A stretch of DNA of 8,991 nt from Chloroflexota bacterium (GCA_008501785.1 QQUD01000082.1:1-8991); one strand, 5' to 3'. Positions 1-5,427 are shown, numbered from the stretch's first letter. Numbers and translations: made by a program. The notes: generated by a model from the letters alone, not told the origin.

Positions 1-106
1 GATGGCCGATGTCTTGATGCCAGATGAAACCGTTGAAGCTGCTTTTCGCATCACCCGCGCCGACATCAAGGAGCTTGATAGCAACGCAACCCATTCTGGA
101 TTGTGA
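1..106 (+). CDS. C-terminal end of an unidentified protein (partial)
   Basis: An open frame enters from the left edge and ends at the TGA at 104-106, giving about 34 visible residues that end ...RITRADIKELDSNATHSGL. The frame has no stop, and its composition (acidic/basic alternation, 'TRADIKEL') looks like a genuine helical C-terminus. There is too little to assign a family. It lies on the same strand as the candidate eCIS effector that follows, with 62 bp between its stop and the preferred start of that gene. That gap contains a separate promoter, so co-transcription is not required. Whether the upstream gene belongs to an injection-system locus cannot be told from this window. Confidence 0.55.
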   Translation, partial: MADVLMPDETVEAAFRITRADIKELDSNATHSGL

Positions 107-118
107 AATATATTTCAT

Positions 119-147
119 TTGATATGAGTAGGTTGAGGATTTATACT
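119..147 (+). promoter_or_regulatory. Sigma70-type promoter of the effector-like gene
   Basis: TTGATA (119-124) and TATACT (142-147) are separated by exactly 17 bp, a good housekeeping promoter spacing. Transcription would start near 153-155, just ahead of the Shine-Dalgarno sequence at 156-162. This argues that the gene starts at 163 or 169 rather than at the in-frame GTG at 103, which lies upstream of the promoter. Confidence 0.55.
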
Positions 148-168
148 GTTAACCGAAAGGAGATGGCT

Positions 169-1593
169 ATGCCTAAGAAACATCCCAAATCGCATAAAGA
201 CACAGATAAATTAAAACGACGGATACAAAAATCCAATGCGGATAAACCAGTCATGTTGGTACAGCGCAAAGACACACAAGCGCCAGTGGTGGTACCAAAT
301 GAAATTGATCCGCATTTTCTTACGCCAAGTGTTATGCGGCAGTTGCAGCAATCAATGGGTAATCAAGCCATCACACAGCTGTTCGCTCCGGCCATTCAAG
401 GTCAGGCCACCGGACAATCCAATGATCAATTGATTCAAACCAAACCACTAGCCAGATCAGTGGGAAAACCGCTGGTTAAGGTACAAAACATTTCCCCCCC
501 TGTGATACAAAGGAAACCGCCAAATGAAGTATACGAACTCCTGACCCATTTTAAGATAAAGGAAGTCATTGGAAATGAAGAGAAAATGGCGGTAGAGCTG
601 GTAAGATTGATTTATGGAGAAGAAGTAAAAGACCCAGAAAAAAAAGTTGGTATGGATATTAGGGCAATCGTCACCTTAATCCACGAAAAAAATCCTTATA
701 AACCATGGACCCCCGAAGAGCAAAAAAAGTATCAGGGAAGCTTATGGAAAATCTATAAATCTTTGTTTCGCGGAGGGCGAGATGAAAAAGAATCCCCATT
801 AAAGTCAGTTGATTTCGACTTTGTAAAAGCATTTTATTCGAATAGGGTCACAGAAGAGGGGAGTACAGCCGTTGCTGCAGGATTAAAATTGGCAATTGGG
901 CTGTGCAGCGCTGAAAATATTTTGAAGGACGTGATCGGTTTTGCTCAAAGCAATATGGCTGATATCAAAAACCACTTTATTGACGCAATTAATCAAGAAC
1001 GCAATTTAGAAGAAAATGTTGATATTAATACGCAAATTGAAGAGATCGAAATTAATGAGAATGTTTTGGCGTTTTTAAAGAACGCCATTCTTAAAATTGT
1101 GGAAATAATCAGGGGTAGGCAGCTTGATATTTTCTTTGATCAATCAGGACCGGGCGGTGCTTCTGGTGGCACGCCTGATAATAAAGAGACGCCTGCAGAC
1201 GTGATGGATGCAAAAAAACCCCCCAATTTATCAGATGGCAAGAATTACACCCTTTCCGTAAATTTAAGCGAAACAACGACGGTTATAGATGATGGTGAGG
1301 AAGAACTAAAAGCAAATCTTATTTCACCAATAGACATTGCAACCACGATTTTTCATGAACTGATGCATATTGTGGGAGGCAATTTAGGCGAAGCAGGGGG
1401 TGGGGGTCATTATGCAGAATTGCAGCAATATCTGACTATGGAAAAAGTTGGAGACGTTAAGAAAAGTAGTGAATTGGAAGAGAAAAAAGAGGAGAGTGTA
1501 GAAATCCCAGCACTCTTTATCGATGCTTATTTTATGGAGTCTATCTGGCGCCTCTTTATGGCAGAGCAATTAAAGAAAGTAATAGAAAAATAG
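169..1593 (+). CDS. Putative eCIS-type effector/cargo protein with C-terminal HExxH metalloprotease motif
   Basis: I start this 474-residue protein at ATG 169, six bases after GAAAGGAG. An in-frame ATG at 163 abuts the SD and is less likely. Residues 1-35 are Lys/Arg-rich and end in 'VQRK'. Residues 51-71 (LTPSVMRQLQQ-SMGNQAITQL) match the 'LQRxxGNQAVxxL' signature seen in DUF4157-type and other proteins encoded with extracellular contractile injection systems. A second 'IQRK' lies at 113-116. Residues 120-320 are mainly helical and of unknown fold. A Gly-rich linker (about 327-335) precedes the C-terminal part. HELMH at 396-400 gives zinc ligands H396 and H400 and base E397, with H414 or E417 as possible third ligand. 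There is no signal peptide or membrane segment, which suits cargo loaded in the cytoplasm. The inferred role is a secreted protease toxin/effector. No eCIS structural genes are visible, so the system link is inference from the motif. Confidence 0.65.
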   Translation: MPKKHPKSHKDTDKLKRRIQKSNADKPVMLVQRKDTQAPVVVPNEIDPHFLTPSVMRQLQQSMGNQAITQLFAPAIQGQATGQSNDQLIQTKPLARSVGKPLVKVQNISPPVIQRKPPNEVYELLTHFKIKEVIGNEEKMAVELVRLIYGEEVKDPEKKVGMDIRAIVTLIHEKNPYKPWTPEEQKKYQGSLWKIYKSLFRGGRDEKESPLKSVDFDFVKAFYSNRVTEEGSTAVAAGLKLAIGLCSAENILKDVIGFAQSNMADIKNHFIDAINQERNLEENVDINTQIEEIEINENVLAFLKNAILKIVEIIRGRQLDIFFDQSGPGGASGGTPDNKETPADVMDAKKPPNLSDGKNYTLSVNLSETTTVIDDGEEELKANLISPIDIATTIFHELMHIVGGNLGEAGGGGHYAELQQYLTMEKVGDVKKSSELEEKKEESVEIPALFIDAYFMESIWRLFMAEQLKKVIEK

Positions 1594-1608
1594 CACTGTA
1601 CATAAGAA

Positions 1609-1636
1609 AAAAGCCACCTGAAATCAGATGGCTTTT
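1609..1636. terminator. Bidirectional rho-independent terminator
   Basis: AAAAGCCA (1609-1616) pairs with TGGCTTTT (1629-1636). After one mismatch, CTG (1618-1620) pairs with CAG (1625-1627) around an AAAT loop. A-rich and T-rich flanks on either side give a U-run in both directions. It can therefore end the effector gene on the plus strand and the tRNA transcript on the minus strand. Confidence 0.75.
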
Positions 1637-1640
1637 GTAG

Positions 1641-1714
1641 TACGCCCTGAGAGAGTCGAACTCCCGACCTACTGGTTCGTAGCCAGTCGCTCTAATCCAC
1701 TGAGCTAAGGGCGC
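1641..1714 (-). tRNA. tRNA-Arg (anticodon ACG)
   Basis: On the minus strand the 74-nt sequence begins GCGCCCT, pairs with AGGGCGT at the 3' end (one G-U at the first pair), and has discriminator A. The D arm is TAGCTCAGTGGATTAGAGC, the T loop is GTTCGACTC, and the anticodon arm is ACTGG-CTACGAA-CCAGT with anticodon ACG, read ICG after deamination. CCA is not encoded. The terminator at 1609-1636 lies directly downstream. Confidence 0.93.
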
Positions 1715-1746
1715 GTAACTTGTCTGGCTGGGCTGGTATCAAGGAG

Positions 1747-1834
1747 CGGGGAGGAAGGGATTCGAACCCTTGAACGGCTTTAAACCGTTAACCGCTTAGC
1801 AGGCGGCCCCAATCGTCCACTCTGGCACCTCCCC
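1747..1834 (-). tRNA. tRNA-Ser (anticodon GCT)
   Basis: This is an 88-nt class II tRNA. The acceptor GGGGAGG pairs with CCTCCCC and the discriminator is G, as expected for serine tRNAs. The anticodon loop CTGCTAA gives GCT, reading AGC/AGU. A long variable arm (AACGG...CCGTT) follows, and the T arm contains GGTTCGAATCC. CCA is not encoded. It lies 32 bp upstream of tRNA-Arg on the same strand. Confidence 0.93.
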
Positions 1835-1917
1835 ATGATATCCAACGAATGCCAAACTCTGTTGTAAATGTGGCCTGTGACGACCACGAGAACCATTTCT
1901 ACTTAAATGATTCTATA

Positions 1918-2004
1918 CGGAGGGAGAGGGATTCGAACCCTCGGTAGGCTTGCACCTACTACGGTTTTCAAGACCGTCGCAATCGTCCACTCTGCCATCC
2001 CTCC
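1918..2004 (-). tRNA. tRNA-Ser (anticodon TGA)
   Basis: This is an 87-nt class II tRNA. The acceptor GGAGGGA pairs with TCCCTCC and the discriminator is G. The anticodon arm ACGGT-CTTGAAA-ACCGT gives TGA, reading UCA and other UCN codons. The long variable arm TAGGTGCAAGCCTA is paired, and the T arm contains GGTTCGAATCC. Together with Ser(GCT) and Arg(ACG) it forms a minus-strand tRNA cluster, the two serine genes being 83 bp apart. Confidence 0.93.
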
Positions 2005-2039
2005 ATCCCTCAGGAGGGTTGTCCCTCGGAAGGGACTTT

Positions 2040-2058
2040 GTTGTTCTTTCAGAACAAC
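2040..2058 (-). other. Hairpin downstream of the lectin-like gene
   Basis: GTTGTTCT (2040-2047) pairs perfectly with AGAACAAC (2051-2058) around a 3-nt loop. A smaller GTCCC/GGGAC hairpin (2021-2025 with 2032-2036) lies next to it. On the minus strand they sit between the stop codon at 2107 and tRNA-Ser(TGA). No U-run follows, so this may be a processing or pausing structure rather than a classic terminator. Confidence 0.4.
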
Positions 2059-2106
2059 TTGCTCAACAGCGGCAAAGTATATCATCATGATGGGCCGATG
2101 TCAAAG

Positions 2107-2871
2107 TCAATTTGCAGATTCGATGGATAGATTTTTGATTTCCATCCATTGGGTTTTGGTTGTTGTTAATGTGCCCCAGCGGAAACGGCCGTTTGCCTTT
2201 ACCACCATAAACTGATTATCAATCCAGCAAACAAATCCCAATGGACCGCGTGGGCTAAATGGTGTGTCTAGAACGGTGTTTCCGTTAACCGTGAAGCGGC
2301 AGCCTGTTTTTTGCCATACCAATTCATAACGCTGCCATGCTTGCAAATCCACGTCAAGCTGGGTAAAAGAAATACCCAATGATTGCTGGACTTTCGGCCA
2401 TAAACGCTGGCGAATGCCGGGGAACTGGTTCAAAAAAAGCACAACCGGCGCAGCCGGTGCCCAGGCCAATGCTTGTGGGGTTGTTGCATCCAATGTAGCC
2501 GCAAACCAACCGCGTCCAGGCCCGGTGGCAGCCAATGGCAAATCATTTGGTTTTGAGGCAAAGAAAAACCATGTGGCTTGGGGCAATGCAGGCCATTTTA
2601 AAGAAGGGTCTGCAAATGGTGCATTCCAAAAGCCAAAGCCTGCGGTTCCAAGCAGGCCTGTGTGATCATGAGAAAATCTGGCTTCAAGTGTCAGACGTGT
2701 TCCAGATGACCAGGGAAATGTATGGCGGCGGAGAGGGAAACGGCCGTAATCATGCACCTGCGCATCGCCATACCCACTGGAAACTGGCGGCAATTCAAAT
2801 CGCCACACGTCTTCACCTTCCTCAACATTCCCTCCATTCATTTCCAACCGCTGAAAATCTTGAATATTCAT
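2107..2871 (-). CDS. Concanavalin A-like lectin/glucanase-fold (jelly-roll) protein
   Basis: This is a 254-residue protein starting at ATG 2871 (MNIQDFQRLE). A GTG nine codons further upstream is possible but lies inside an ATTCGTG repeat, so I reject it. The sequence is rich in aromatic beta-strands: RLTLEARFSHDHTGLLGTAG (59-78), FGFWN (79-83), a hydrophobic strand WFFFAS (101-106), and near the C-terminus RYELVWQKTGCRFTVNGNTV (181-200) followed by PLGFVCWIDNQF (210-221). The last pattern ('Y-x-x-x-W ... V-x-G-x-x-V ... P-x-G-F-x-x-W-I-D-N') is typical of LamG/GH16-like jelly-rolls. I see no catalytic ExDxE motif of GH16, so carbohydrate binding or a purely structural role is likelier than hydrolysis. 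No signal peptide is visible, so it appears cytoplasmic. It is transcribed alone, toward the tRNA cluster. The fold is likely; the substrate is unknown. Confidence 0.65.
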   Translation of the reverse strand: MNIQDFQRLEMNGGNVEEGEDVWRFELPPVSSGYGDAQVHDYGRFPLRRHTFPWSSGTRLTLEARFSHDHTGLLGTAGFGFWNAPFADPSLKWPALPQATWFFFASKPNDLPLAATGPGRGWFAATLDATTPQALAWAPAAPVVLFLNQFPGIRQRLWPKVQQSLGISFTQLDVDLQAWQRYELVWQKTGCRFTVNGNTVLDTPFSPRGPLGFVCWIDNQFMVVKANGRFRWGTLTTTKTQWMEIKNLSIESAN

Positions 2872-2884
2872 CTTGCAATCTTTT

Positions 2885-2969
2885 ATCACGAATGACACGA
2901 ATTAACGAATAACATGAATGTTTTCTTTTCCATTCGTCCCATTTGCCTATTCATCTTATTCGTGATTCA
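2885..2969. repeat. ATTCGTG-type intergenic repeat array
   Basis: On the minus strand, ATTCGTTA, ATTCGTGTC and ATTCGTGAT follow each other ahead of the lectin-like gene (plus-strand 2885-2910). An inverted copy of ATCACGAAT, namely ATTCGTGAT, appears at 2961-2969, so the ends of the interval can pair. This looks like a degenerate short repeat expanded between genes and not like protein-coding sequence. Confidence 0.4.
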
Positions 2970-2997
2970 TATACTATTTGATTATATAAATCTCAGG

Positions 2998-3003
2998 TAT
3001 AAT
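2998..3003 (+). promoter_or_regulatory. -10 element (TATAAT) ahead of the MBL-fold gene
   Basis: A perfect TATAAT lies 22 bases before the start codon at 3026. No good -35 is present at the ideal spacing; TTGATT at 2978-2983 is only 14 bp away. The predicted leader is about 15 nt and contains AAGGAGA (3014-3020), leaving room for the ribosome binding site only. Confidence 0.45.
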
Positions 3004-3025
3004 ACCTATTCGCAAGGAGAAAACT

Positions 3026-3655
3026 ATGGAAATTATTTGGTATGGATTAAGTTGCTTTCGCATTACAGAACGTAAACACGCTACCGTGATCACAGACCCG
3101 TATAATGGGAAGCTGGGGTTACCTCTGCTCAAATTAAAATCGGATGTTGTTACTGTTAGTCATGATGCACCGGGACATAATAGTGTGAAAAATGTGTCCG
3201 GATGGGAACATACTTTAAATGGACCTGGTGAATATGAAATTGGCAGCGTTTTTATCACTGGCATAAAAACCAATTTTACTATCGAGTCAAATCAAAATGT
3301 ACTTTATATGTTTGATTATGGCGGGCTTACAGTTGCTCATTTGGGTGACATGAAAAAAGTACCTACACAAACCCAAATAGACGCCCTGGAACAAGTTAAT
3401 ATTTTGCTTGTGCCAGTTGGTGGTGGTAGTTCATTAAATGCTGCTCAAGCAGCTGAATTGGTTTCTATGCTTGAGCCAAACATTGTGATACCCATGCATT
3501 ACCAACTCCCTGGTTTAAAGTTGGATTTGGAAACCGTTGATAGATTTTTAAAAGAAATGGGTGTTTCAGAGCCAACAGAAGAGAATAGTCTGAAGATTTC
3601 ATATTCTAACTTGCCAGAGGAAACAGAAACCGTTATCCTAACACCAAAAATATAA
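3026..3655 (+). CDS. MBL-fold metallohydrolase-like protein (UlaG/Lactamase_B_3 type) with altered metal motif
   Basis: This 209-residue protein starts at ATG 3026 after AAGGAGA. The N-terminus EIIWYGLSCFRIT and 'VITDPY' (21-26) match the first strands of UlaG-like metallo-beta-lactamase-fold proteins (Lactamase_B_3, PF13483). The usual HxHxDH metal motif would fall at 46-51, but reads H46-D-A48-P-G50-H51, so the second His and the Asp are replaced. Other expected residues are present: GPGEYE (66-71), H105-x-G-D108, and H158 in 'PMHYQ'. The length is normal for the short members of the family. It may bind one metal or have lost catalysis; the substrate is unknown. It is followed 53 bp later by a small alpha/beta-barrel-like gene on the same strand, and both probably share the terminator at 4043-4073. 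Confidence 0.8.
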   Translation: MEIIWYGLSCFRITERKHATVITDPYNGKLGLPLLKLKSDVVTVSHDAPGHNSVKNVSGWEHTLNGPGEYEIGSVFITGIKTNFTIESNQNVLYMFDYGGLTVAHLGDMKKVPTQTQIDALEQVNILLVPVGGGSSLNAAQAAELVSMLEPNIVIPMHYQLPGLKLDLETVDRFLKEMGVSEPTEENSLKISYSNLPEETETVILTPKI

Positions 3656-3658
3656 CAA

Positions 3659-3694
3659 GGAATTCGAAGAATTACAGGAATTCGTAGAATTCCA
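3659..3694. repeat. Two tandem 18-bp repeats
   Basis: GGAATTCGAAGAATTACA (3659-3676) is followed directly by GGAATTCGTAGAATTCCA (3677-3694), with 15 of 18 positions identical. The second unit contains GAATTCGTAGAATTC, nearly self-complementary. The array fills most of the 53-bp gap between the MBL-like and alpha/beta-barrel-like genes, ending 14 bp before the next start codon. Confidence 0.65.
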
Positions 3695-3708
3695 AGAAGT
3701 GGGGAACT

Positions 3709-4011
3709 ATGCCCGCAAAACTAATTATGCGATGGGACATCCGTCCCGAAAAAGATTCTGAATACTTTGAGTTTCTCGTTCATGAATTTATCCCTGGCTT
3801 AAATAAGTTGGGTATTATTGAAATTCAAGTGTGGTTTACGCAGTTTGGTGAGTGTGAACAAAAGATGGCCAGCGGGATTACGCAGTCGATTAGCGAAATG
3901 AAAACAGCTATGAAAAGTGAAGAGTGGGAGATGCTAATTGACAAGCTGAATGGTTATGTAAATAACTTTAGCCAAAAGGTAATCAATGCGACGGGTGGTT
4001 TTCAGGTTTAA
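3709..4011 (+). CDS. Small protein, probable dimeric alpha/beta-barrel (ferredoxin-like) fold
   Basis: This 100-residue protein starts at ATG 3709; upstream is GTGGGGA, a modest ribosome binding site. The predicted order is beta (KLIMRWDI, 4-11), helix (DSEYFEFLVHEFIPGLNKLG, 16-35), beta (IEIQVWFTQFG, 37-47), beta (KMASGITQS, 52-60), helix (ISEMKTAMKSEEWEMLIDKL, 61-80), and a C-terminal helix ending in 'VINATGGFQV'. That arrangement, especially the 'SEEW..L...L' helix and the terminal 'ATG-x-FQ', resembles small dimeric alpha/beta-barrel proteins of the NIPSNAP/ABM kind. There are no Cys pairs, signal peptide or obvious active site. It is probably co-transcribed with the MBL-fold gene. The function is unknown. 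Confidence 0.6.
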   Translation: MPAKLIMRWDIRPEKDSEYFEFLVHEFIPGLNKLGIIEIQVWFTQFGECEQKMASGITQSISEMKTAMKSEEWEMLIDKLNGYVNNFSQKVINATGGFQV

Positions 4012-4042
4012 CGCTTAATCAATAAAAATTATTCATGTCAAT

Positions 4043-4073
4043 AAAAAGCCTGCTTTTACAGCAGGCTTTTTTT
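4043..4073 (+). terminator. Strong rho-independent terminator
   Basis: AAAAAGCCTGC (4043-4053) pairs perfectly over 11 bp with GCAGGCTTTTT (4061-4071) around a 7-nt loop, and the T-run continues to 4073. It lies 31 bp after the stop codon at 4011 and ends the MBL/alpha-beta-barrel unit. The mirrored A-run means it could also stop minus-strand transcripts arriving from the FmdB-type gene. Confidence 0.9.
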
Positions 4074-4109
4074 GTAATTTAAAAACAGAAACTGGATTTT
4101 TCTTAAAAC

Positions 4110-4220
4110 CTAGTACTGAAACCAACATCTTTTGTCGGGTAAAATGTTTGCGAATGGTTTCAGTTTAAGTGTTCCGGCGCAATGTGCTATCCGGCAATAT
4201 TTGTTGGTCGGAACACTAGT
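4110..4220 (+). repeat. 111-bp double-hairpin element, copy A (MITE-like)
   Basis: This copy is identical, base for base, to the reverse complement of 8733-8843. It has two stem-loops side by side. ACTGAAACCA (4115-4124) pairs with TGGTTTCAGT (4155-4164), and AGTGTTCCG (4168-4176) pairs with CGGAACACT (4209-4217). The outer ends are CTAGT and ACTAGT, and the terminal sequences share ACCAACA in inverted orientation (4121-4127 against 4200-4206). The identity stops at the CTAG boundaries, as expected for a mobile unit inserted at TA or CTAG. No open reading frame inside it is convincing. Confidence 0.85.
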
Positions 4221-4235
4221 TTCTAAACAACGTGT

Positions 4236-4532
4236 TTATGATGTTGTTTTAGCTTTTTCTTTTGTTTTTGTTGTGTTATCTGATTTTTTTGAATTTGTAG
4301 ATGCTTCTGTTGTTTTCTTTTCTTTCTTTTTGTTGTCTTTCTTACCAGATTTCCCGTTGCGATTGTCGGTAACGTAAAACCCGCTGCCTTTGAACACAAC
4401 ACCCACTGAGGTGACAACCCGACGAATCTCTCCGTCGCAACTTGGACAAACTGTTAGCGTGTCCTCACTCATCCGTTGTCGAATATCAAATTCGTGTCCA
4501 CAATCGTTACATCTGTATGAATAAATTGGCAT
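4236..4532 (-). CDS. FmdB-family zinc ribbon protein with Lys-rich tail
   Basis: This 98-residue protein begins MPIYSYRCNDCGHEF, the standard start of FmdB-type regulatory zinc ribbons (CxxC_CxxC_SSSS, PF09723). C8 and C11 plus C29 and C32 form a complete four-cysteine zinc site. 'VTSVGVVFKGSGFYVTD' (41-57) is the conserved segment after the ribbon ('FKGSGFY.TD'). From residue 58 onward the tail is low-complexity Lys/Thr/Ser/Asn, highly charged and presumably disordered, with many AAA/AAG codons. Members of the family are small proteins of unclear biochemical role, possibly nucleic-acid associated. It is read from a minus-strand promoter at 4581-4609, divergently from the PH-domain gene. The 3' end lies 15 bp from repeat copy A. 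Confidence 0.9.
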   Translation of the reverse strand: MPIYSYRCNDCGHEFDIRQRMSEDTLTVCPSCDGEIRRVVTSVGVVFKGSGFYVTDNRNGKSGKKDNKKKEKKTTEASTNSKKSDNTTKTKEKAKTTS

Positions 4533-4541
4533 GTCTCTAAC

Positions 4542-4574
4542 CTACCCAGGTAGTTTGTTTCGTATTTTTACGAA
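4542..4574. promoter_or_regulatory. Two inverted repeats in the FmdB-gene leader
   Basis: CTACC-CA-GGTAG (4542-4553) and TTCGTA-TTTT-TACGAA (4559-4574) are short perfect inverted repeats between the predicted transcription start (about 4574) and the start codon at 4532. They could form leader hairpins or serve as operators; no regulator is identified. Confidence 0.4.
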
Positions 4575-4580
4575 CGTGCG

Positions 4581-4609
4581 ATTTTAACGGCCGTTTCACT
4601 ATTTGACAA
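4581..4609 (-). promoter_or_regulatory. Promoter of the FmdB-type gene
   Basis: On the minus strand TTGTCA (4609-4604) and TAAAAT (4586-4581) are separated by exactly 17 bp. The spacer contains the iterated palindrome ACGGCCGT (4587-4594). The -35 overlaps the plus-strand -35 of the divergent PH-domain gene. Confidence 0.55.
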
Positions 4610-4632
4610 CCCAGCCATGCATATGCTACAAA
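4603..4632 (+). promoter_or_regulatory. Promoter of the PH-domain gene
   Basis: A consensus TTGACA (4603-4608) is followed after 18 bp by TACAAA (4627-4632), preceded by TGC, an extended -10. The transcript would carry a leader of about 110 nt containing the hairpin at 4662-4724. Confidence 0.6.
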
Positions 4633-4661
4633 CTTTCTGTTAGTTTTGTATTAATAAAAAA

Positions 4662-4724
4662 AGGTACAACGCACTTTTTCCAAAGTATTTTTCAAACATA
4701 CTTGCTGAAAAGTGCGTTGCACCT
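4662..4724. repeat. AGGTGC-type hairpin repeat, long form, in the PH-gene leader
   Basis: AGGTACAACGCACTTTT (4662-4678) pairs with AAAAGTGCGTTGCACCT (4708-4724) over 17 bp with a single mismatch. A smaller stem AAGTAT/ATACTT lies inside the loop. The same outer sequence forms the compact hairpin at 6144-6177. It ends 11 bp before the GGAAGGAG ribosome binding site, so it is within the 5' leader of the PH-domain gene. Confidence 0.8.
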
Positions 4725-4749
4725 GAATTGATTACAGGAAGGAGTCTTC

Positions 4750-5292
4750 ATGTCGATTACTGAGGCACATGCCCGCATAAAGTCCCGTGTTTGGCAATCA
4801 ATCGCCCAAACCGATTTAGATATTTCCGCATTAGAAAAAGAAACCATTGAATCGCTGGTTGATTTGGTAACAGAAGCGTCATTATTAGAATTAGATGAAG
4901 TGATGGGCAATTCACTGAAAACCGAACAGCTTTCTCAACTTGAACAAGATTTGAATGATGAAGATGAAGATTTGTTGTGGGAAGGACGGCCGTTTCTCTC
5001 AATCACCCTCCACTACAGAATTACCGATGAACGCATTCTAATTACCCAAGGGCTGTTTGGTAAAGTCACAGAAAATATCGAGCTGATTCGCATTCAAGAT
5101 ATGGCACATAGTCAATCTTTTGGAGAGCGGCTGATTAACGTTGGTGACATCACCGTTCGCAGTCATGATTCGAGCAACCCTATCTTTTACCTAAAAAACA
5201 TTAAAAACCCGGCCGATGTACATGAAATATTACGCCGCGCTGTCCTGGTCGCTCGCAAAAAGCACAACTTCACCTACCGCGAAGAAATGTAA
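4750..5292 (+). CDS. Bacterial PH-domain protein (DUF304/YdbS-like), soluble
   Basis: This 180-residue protein starts at ATG 4750 after GGAAGGAG, spacing five bases. Residues 1-74 are helical and acidic, ending in a Asp/Glu run (LNDEDEDLL). From about 75 the sequence follows the bacterial PH type 2 fold (PF03703): LLWEGRP (75-81), HYRITDERILITQGLFGK (88-105), ENIELIRIQDMAHSQSFGERLINVGDITVRSHD (108-140), FYLKNIKNPADVHEILRRAV (146-165). The elements 'YRIT.ERI.I..GL', 'IEL.RI.D' and 'ER...VGDI.V' are the usual conserved points. Typical DUF304 proteins have two membrane helices before the domain; here none is present, so it should be cytoplasmic or membrane-peripheral. The partner is unknown. It faces the Crp/Fnr gene convergently. 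Confidence 0.8.
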   Translation: MSITEAHARIKSRVWQSIAQTDLDISALEKETIESLVDLVTEASLLELDEVMGNSLKTEQLSQLEQDLNDEDEDLLWEGRPFLSITLHYRITDERILITQGLFGKVTENIELIRIQDMAHSQSFGERLINVGDITVRSHDSSNPIFYLKNIKNPADVHEILRRAVLVARKKHNFTYREEM

Positions 5293-5300
5293 ACAACGCA

Positions 5301-5383
5301 TGTCATTTCCACCCGTTCGGCTGCGCTCAGGGCAGGCTCTTCGAAGAGAAATCCCTGCGATCTGCAAAAGTGTGGGGATTTCT
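5301..5383. repeat. Intergenic repeat-like element between convergent genes
   Basis: The gap between the PH gene and the Crp/Fnr gene contains a GC-rich stretch (GTTCGGCTGCGCTCAGGGC), the perfect 12-bp palindrome CTCTTCGAAGAG (5337-5348), and the stem GAAATCCC (5348-5355) with GGGATTTC (5375-5382). The composition differs from its surroundings and matches a kind of dispersed 'CTGCGCTCAGG...TTCGAAGAG' sequence common between genes in Chloroflexota-like genomes, by recollection only. The stem could help end transcription from either side, but no long U-run follows. Confidence 0.5.
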
Positions 5384-5427
5384 TAGAGGACTTGTATATT
5401 GAAACAGAACATTAACAGGGAGTTTCT

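Noticed and set aside
103..168. In-frame GTG at 103 as start of the effector-like gene
   Set aside because: It overlaps the stop of the upstream gene, has no ribosome binding site, and lies upstream of a good promoter (119-147). ATG 169 has GAAAGGAG at ideal distance.
1903..2088. Minus-strand open frame through tRNA-Ser(TGA)
   Set aside because: It reads straight through the tRNA gene and has no independent coding evidence.
1907..2215. Plus-strand open frame (MILYGGRGIRTLGRL...)
   Set aside because: It is antisense to tRNA-Ser(TGA) and to the lectin-like gene; this is a well-known kind of spurious tRNA-shadow protein.
2872..2898. Upstream GTG start for the lectin-like protein
   Set aside because: The nine extra codons fall within the ATTCGTG repeat and lack a ribosome binding site.
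2885..3694. CRISPR-like arrays from the short repeats
   Set aside because: Units are too short, too few, irregularly spaced and without spacers; no cas genes are visible.
4132..4377. Plus-strand open frame across repeat copy A
   Set aside because: It crosses the 111-bp element and runs antisense to the Lys-rich tail of the FmdB-type gene, giving a Phe/Val/Ser-rich artefact.
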